DNA from: Faeciplasma avium
GTDB lineage: Bacteria; Bacillota; Clostridia; Oscillospirales; Ruminococcaceae
Length of the DNA: 7,001 nucleotides
Reading direction: 5' to 3'
Assembly: GCA_018713505.1 (NCBI GenBank)
Contig: DVOL01000006.1
Span: 1-7,001 of the forward strand
The number at the start of each line of letters is the position of its first letter. The first letter of the stretch is position 1. Made by a program: the position numbers and the translations under genes. Positions 5,238-7,001 of this stretch are shown here, in pieces. A model generated the notes under the pieces. The model ran no database searches. It had not been told where the DNA came from and saw only the letters and a program-made list of their open reading frames with translations.

Positions 5238-6872
5238 TTAGTCGGTTTTGACCGGGATGTTTTCCTTTCTGGCGTTTTCAAGCAGCATCGAGAGCCTGTC
5301 GTCCTGACCGGCGGGCAAGGGCTGGTTTTGCCTTGCGTACCTTGCCTTTATCTGATAGCTGGAGCCTGTAATCTCCTTGACGACAGCCCTCAGCGAGGAG
5401 GCGTTTTCCGGCTTTTTAAAAAGACTCAGGAAAAATTCCGACTCCACCTCGATGCAAAGCGAGTTGTCAATGATTACAGCCTGAGAACCTTTTAATGCTC
5501 CTGCGCAGCCGGGGTTTACCTCGGTCAGACGCTCTAGCACCATCTCCCACTCCTTAAAGGGCTGGCGGACTCTGTTAGCTGACGGCGTGGGGGAGCTTCT
5601 AGGAACCTCGCCCGGCTCATACTTTATTTTTTGATCTGACGGCTCCCTGTCAGGGGATACTCCTCTTGCGTTATGAGACTTTTCGCCGTGGGAAAGCGAA
5701 TCCAGCCTTCTTTCAAGCTCTGAAAGCCTTGCCTCTAGCGCTCTTTCCTGCGAGGATAAAGCCCTTGAGCCGCTCTTTGCCACAGACGACTCTACAAAGC
5801 AGCAGATTTTCACAGCGCACATTTCAAGGTCTGTTCTTTTCGAGGAGGACCTTTGCATAACCTCGGAGCAGTCTTTAAGGCAGTCGAGCTGGTAAAAAAT
5901 CCTCTCCATAGACATAGACTCAGCCATTTTTTCGAGCTTAACAGCCTCGTCGGGCAGGCAGTAAAGAAGCTCCCTTGACTCCGGCGCAGACTTTATCAGC
6001 ATTATGCTCCTAAGATGTCCTATCAGCTCATCGCACAGCCTTGGCATATCCTTTGACTTTGAGTAAAGCTCGTTTATGATTCTTAGGGCGCCTGCGGTAT
6101 CGGAGCCGACCAGGGACTCCAAAAGCGAAAGCACAAGGTCCCTTCCCGCTATTCCGGCAGCCTCTGAGACGGTGTCCTGAGTAATATTGTCCGAAAAGGC
6201 TATGCACTGGTCGAGGATGGACAAAGCGTCCCTCATTGCTCCGTCGGAAATCCTTGCTATCATCGAGGCGGCGTCCTTATCCAGGGAAACGCCCTCCTGA
6301 CCGGCGATGTACATAAGCCTTGAAACGATATCCTCTTGACGGATTCTCCTAAAGTCATACCTTTGGCACCGGGACACTATCGTCATGGGAACCTTATGGA
6401 TTTCGGTTGTGGCGAGTATGAATTTAATATGCTCGGGAGGCTCCTCCATAATCTTTAAAAGGGCGTTGAACGCCTGATTTGAGAGCATATGGACCTCGTC
6501 GATGATGTATATTTTATAGCGGCACCTCTCAGGGGTGTAGATGGTAGACTCCCTCAGCTCCCTTATATCCTCGACTCCTGTGTTGGAGGCGGCGTCTATT
6601 TCTATGATATCTGCTAAAGTGCCGTTATCAGCCTCTTTGCATATCTCACATTCAAGGCAGGGACGGCCGTCTTTTGGATTGAGGCAGTTGACAGCCTTGG
6701 CAAATATCCTTGCACAGGTTGTCTTGCCGGTGCCACGGGAGCCTGTAAAAAGATAGGCGTGCGCAGTTTTGCCCTCTTTAAGCTGGTTGACCAGAGTAGA
6801 GGTTATATGCGGCTGGGAGACGACATCGTCAAATGTCATCGGACGCCATTTTCTGTAAAGAGCCGTATACAT
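5238..6872 (-). CDS. dnaX: DNA polymerase III subunits gamma/tau
   Basis: DnaX is the ATPase of the sliding-clamp loader; the full-length tau form also bridges polymerase and helicase. From the ATG at 6872 the product is 544 residues. It has MYTALYRKWRPMTFDDVV at the N-terminus, Walker A GSRGTGKTT (44-52), a zinc module with Cys63, Cys72, Cys75 and Cys78, Walker B IIDEVHML (123-130), sensor-1 ATTE (154-157), the SRC arginine-finger motif (167-169) and sensor-2 GAMRDAL (211-217). The collar domain extends to about 365. A charged Ser-rich linker (about 370-435) is followed by a variable C-terminal domain. A longer reading from TTG at 6893 is possible, but GGAGGTG (6884-6878) lies within that extension and 5 nt before the ATG, so ATG 6872 is the likely start. 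The linker holds a possible gamma-producing frameshift signal near 5589-5648. It lies downstream of SRP RNA and upstream of ybaB. Confidence 0.97.
   Translation of the reverse strand: MYTALYRKWRPMTFDDVVSQPHITSTLVNQLKEGKTAHAYLFTGSRGTGKTTCARIFAKAVNCLNPKDGRPCLECEICKEADNGTLADIIEIDAASNTGVEDIRELRESTIYTPERCRYKIYIIDEVHMLSNQAFNALLKIMEEPPEHIKFILATTEIHKVPMTIVSRCQRYDFRRIRQEDIVSRLMYIAGQEGVSLDKDAASMIARISDGAMRDALSILDQCIAFSDNITQDTVSEAAGIAGRDLVLSLLESLVGSDTAGALRIINELYSKSKDMPRLCDELIGHLRSIMLIKSAPESRELLYCLPDEAVKLEKMAESMSMERIFYQLDCLKDCSEVMQRSSSKRTDLEMCAVKICCFVESSVAKSGSRALSSQERALEARLSELERRLDSLSHGEKSHNARGVSPDREPSDQKIKYEPGEVPRSSPTPSANRVRQPFKEWEMVLERLTEVNPGCAGALKGSQAVIIDNSLCIEVESEFFLSLFKKPENASSLRAVVKEITGSSYQIKARYARQNQPLPAGQDDRLSMLLENARKENIPVKTD
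5589..5648 (-). promoter_or_regulatory. Candidate recoding or slippage signal in dnaX (gamma versus tau)
   Basis: Read on the minus strand: AGGGAG (5648-5643), a 10-nt spacer, A6 (5632-5627), then TAAAGTATGA and an imperfect hairpin (5613-5589: GGG, GAG and TTC pair with GAA, CTC and CCC, separated by single mismatches, loop CTA). Codons in frame are CAA (414), AAA (415), ATA (416). A -1 shift after Lys415 reads AAT, AAA, GTA, then TGA, giving 418 residues. A +1 shift meets TAA at once, giving 415. Both keep the full ATPase and collar and remove the tau-specific end. The layout echoes E. coli dnaX, but A AAA ATA is not a canonical X XXY YYZ heptamer in this phase. Confidence 0.35.
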
Positions 6873-6877
6873 AAGCG

Positions 6878-6884
6878 CACCTCC
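6878..6884 (-). promoter_or_regulatory. Ribosome binding site that sets the dnaX start
   Basis: GGAGGTG on the minus strand is a near-perfect anti-SD complement, ending 5 nt before the ATG at 6872-6870. It argues against the upstream in-frame TTG at 6893 as start. The first residues after the ATG, MYTALYRKWRP, are the usual N-terminus of DnaX. Confidence 0.88.
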
Positions 6885-6891
6885 GATTCTC

Positions 6892-6917
6892 AAAAAAGAT
6901 TAGAAAATCGCCAATCC
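6892..6917 (-). terminator. Probable terminator or attenuator between SRP RNA and dnaX
   Basis: On the minus strand GATTGG (6916-6911) pairs with CTAATC (6903-6898), including one G·U pair, around loop CGATTTT, and is followed by T6 (6897-6892). One more G·U pair can extend the base. The stem is only moderately stable, so partial readthrough into dnaX, whose SD begins 8 nt further on, is likely. No separate promoter for dnaX is evident in the short spacer. Confidence 0.5.
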
Positions 6918-6924
6918 GGCATAT

Positions 6925-7001
6925 AGACGCGCAGGCTGAGCTGCGTCACACAAGGCTGACTGCTTAATGCTGCTCGGTTCCCCGCCTGACATGGTTCACA
7001 G
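6925..7001 (-). ncRNA. ffs: Signal recognition particle RNA (4.5S/scRNA), partial, 5' half outside the window
   Basis: On the minus strand the bases after 7001 spell the SRP RNA domain IV. CTGTGAACCATGTCAGG (7001-6985) is followed by CGG, the GGAA tetraloop (6981-6978) and CCG, then the conserved 3' side AGCAGCATTAAGCAG (6974-6960). GTCAGG and AGCAGC form the symmetric and asymmetric internal loops that bind the Ffh M domain. This RNA and Ffh form the particle that targets nascent membrane and secreted proteins to FtsY and the translocon. The 3' strand continues to about 6925; the exact mature end cannot be read, and the missing 5' half leaves small versus large (Alu-bearing) type undecided. 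Its place just before dnaX is standard in Firmicutes (scr-dnaX). Confidence 0.92.

Noticed and set aside
6873..6893. TTG at 6893 as the dnaX start (551 aa)
   Set aside because: The near-perfect SD GGAGGTG lies inside this extension and is placed for the ATG at 6872, where the usual DnaX N-terminus begins.
1..7001. Mobile element, CRISPR, phage or defence system
   Set aside because: No transposase, integrase, direct-repeat array, nuclease or toxin-like gene was found. All but one gene are conserved housekeeping or metabolic genes in familiar order.

Overview
The window looks like a chromosomal segment of an anaerobic Firmicute of class Clostridia, most likely in the Ruminococcus/Oscillospiraceae–Lachnospiraceae range. 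This rests on the SRP RNA–dnaX–ybaB–recR block, on a split sodium-pump decarboxylase whose alpha subunit has no biotin domain, and on a lipoprotein with a PASTA-like region and an Ada-like C-terminal motif. The taxonomic placement is inferred from gene content and style, not from a marker-gene search.

Plus strand, 1-2610: the 3' part of the membrane beta subunit of a Na+-translocating decarboxylase (oadB, cut by the left edge), then the complete carboxyltransferase alpha subunit (oadA). The operon ends in a clear intrinsic terminator near 2665-2700. The biotin carrier and small membrane subunit that complete the pump are not in the window and are expected upstream. Together these proteins would decarboxylate oxaloacetate to pyruvate and export Na+.

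Plus strand, 2709-3622: a monocistronic gene with its own sigma-A-type promoter. It encodes a secreted lipoprotein with a Ser/Thr/Glu-rich linker built partly from an 18-nt tandem repeat, a PASTA-like region and a Cys/His C-terminal motif. Its function is unknown.

Minus strand, 7001-3658 (read right to left): the 3' half of the SRP RNA gene (ffs, cut by the right edge), a probable leaky terminator, dnaX (DNA polymerase III gamma/tau), ybaB/ebfC (nucleoid-associated), recR (recombination mediator) and tadA (tRNA A34 deaminase). ybaB/recR and recR/tadA overlap by 1 nt at stop/start. A hairpin at 3658-3700 ends this operon and probably also terminates the convergent lipoprotein gene. Its gene set matches the well-known scr-dnaX-yaaK-recR arrangement of Firmicutes, with tadA here at the end.

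I see no mobile element, CRISPR array, phage gene or novel multi-gene system. No stretch over 300 bases lacks a gene. The observation most worth checking is inside dnaX. An SD-like AGGGAG lies exactly 10 nt before an A6 run, with stop codons close by in both alternative frames and an imperfect hairpin downstream. This resembles the signal that makes gamma from tau in E. coli, although the A run is not in canonical heptamer phase.
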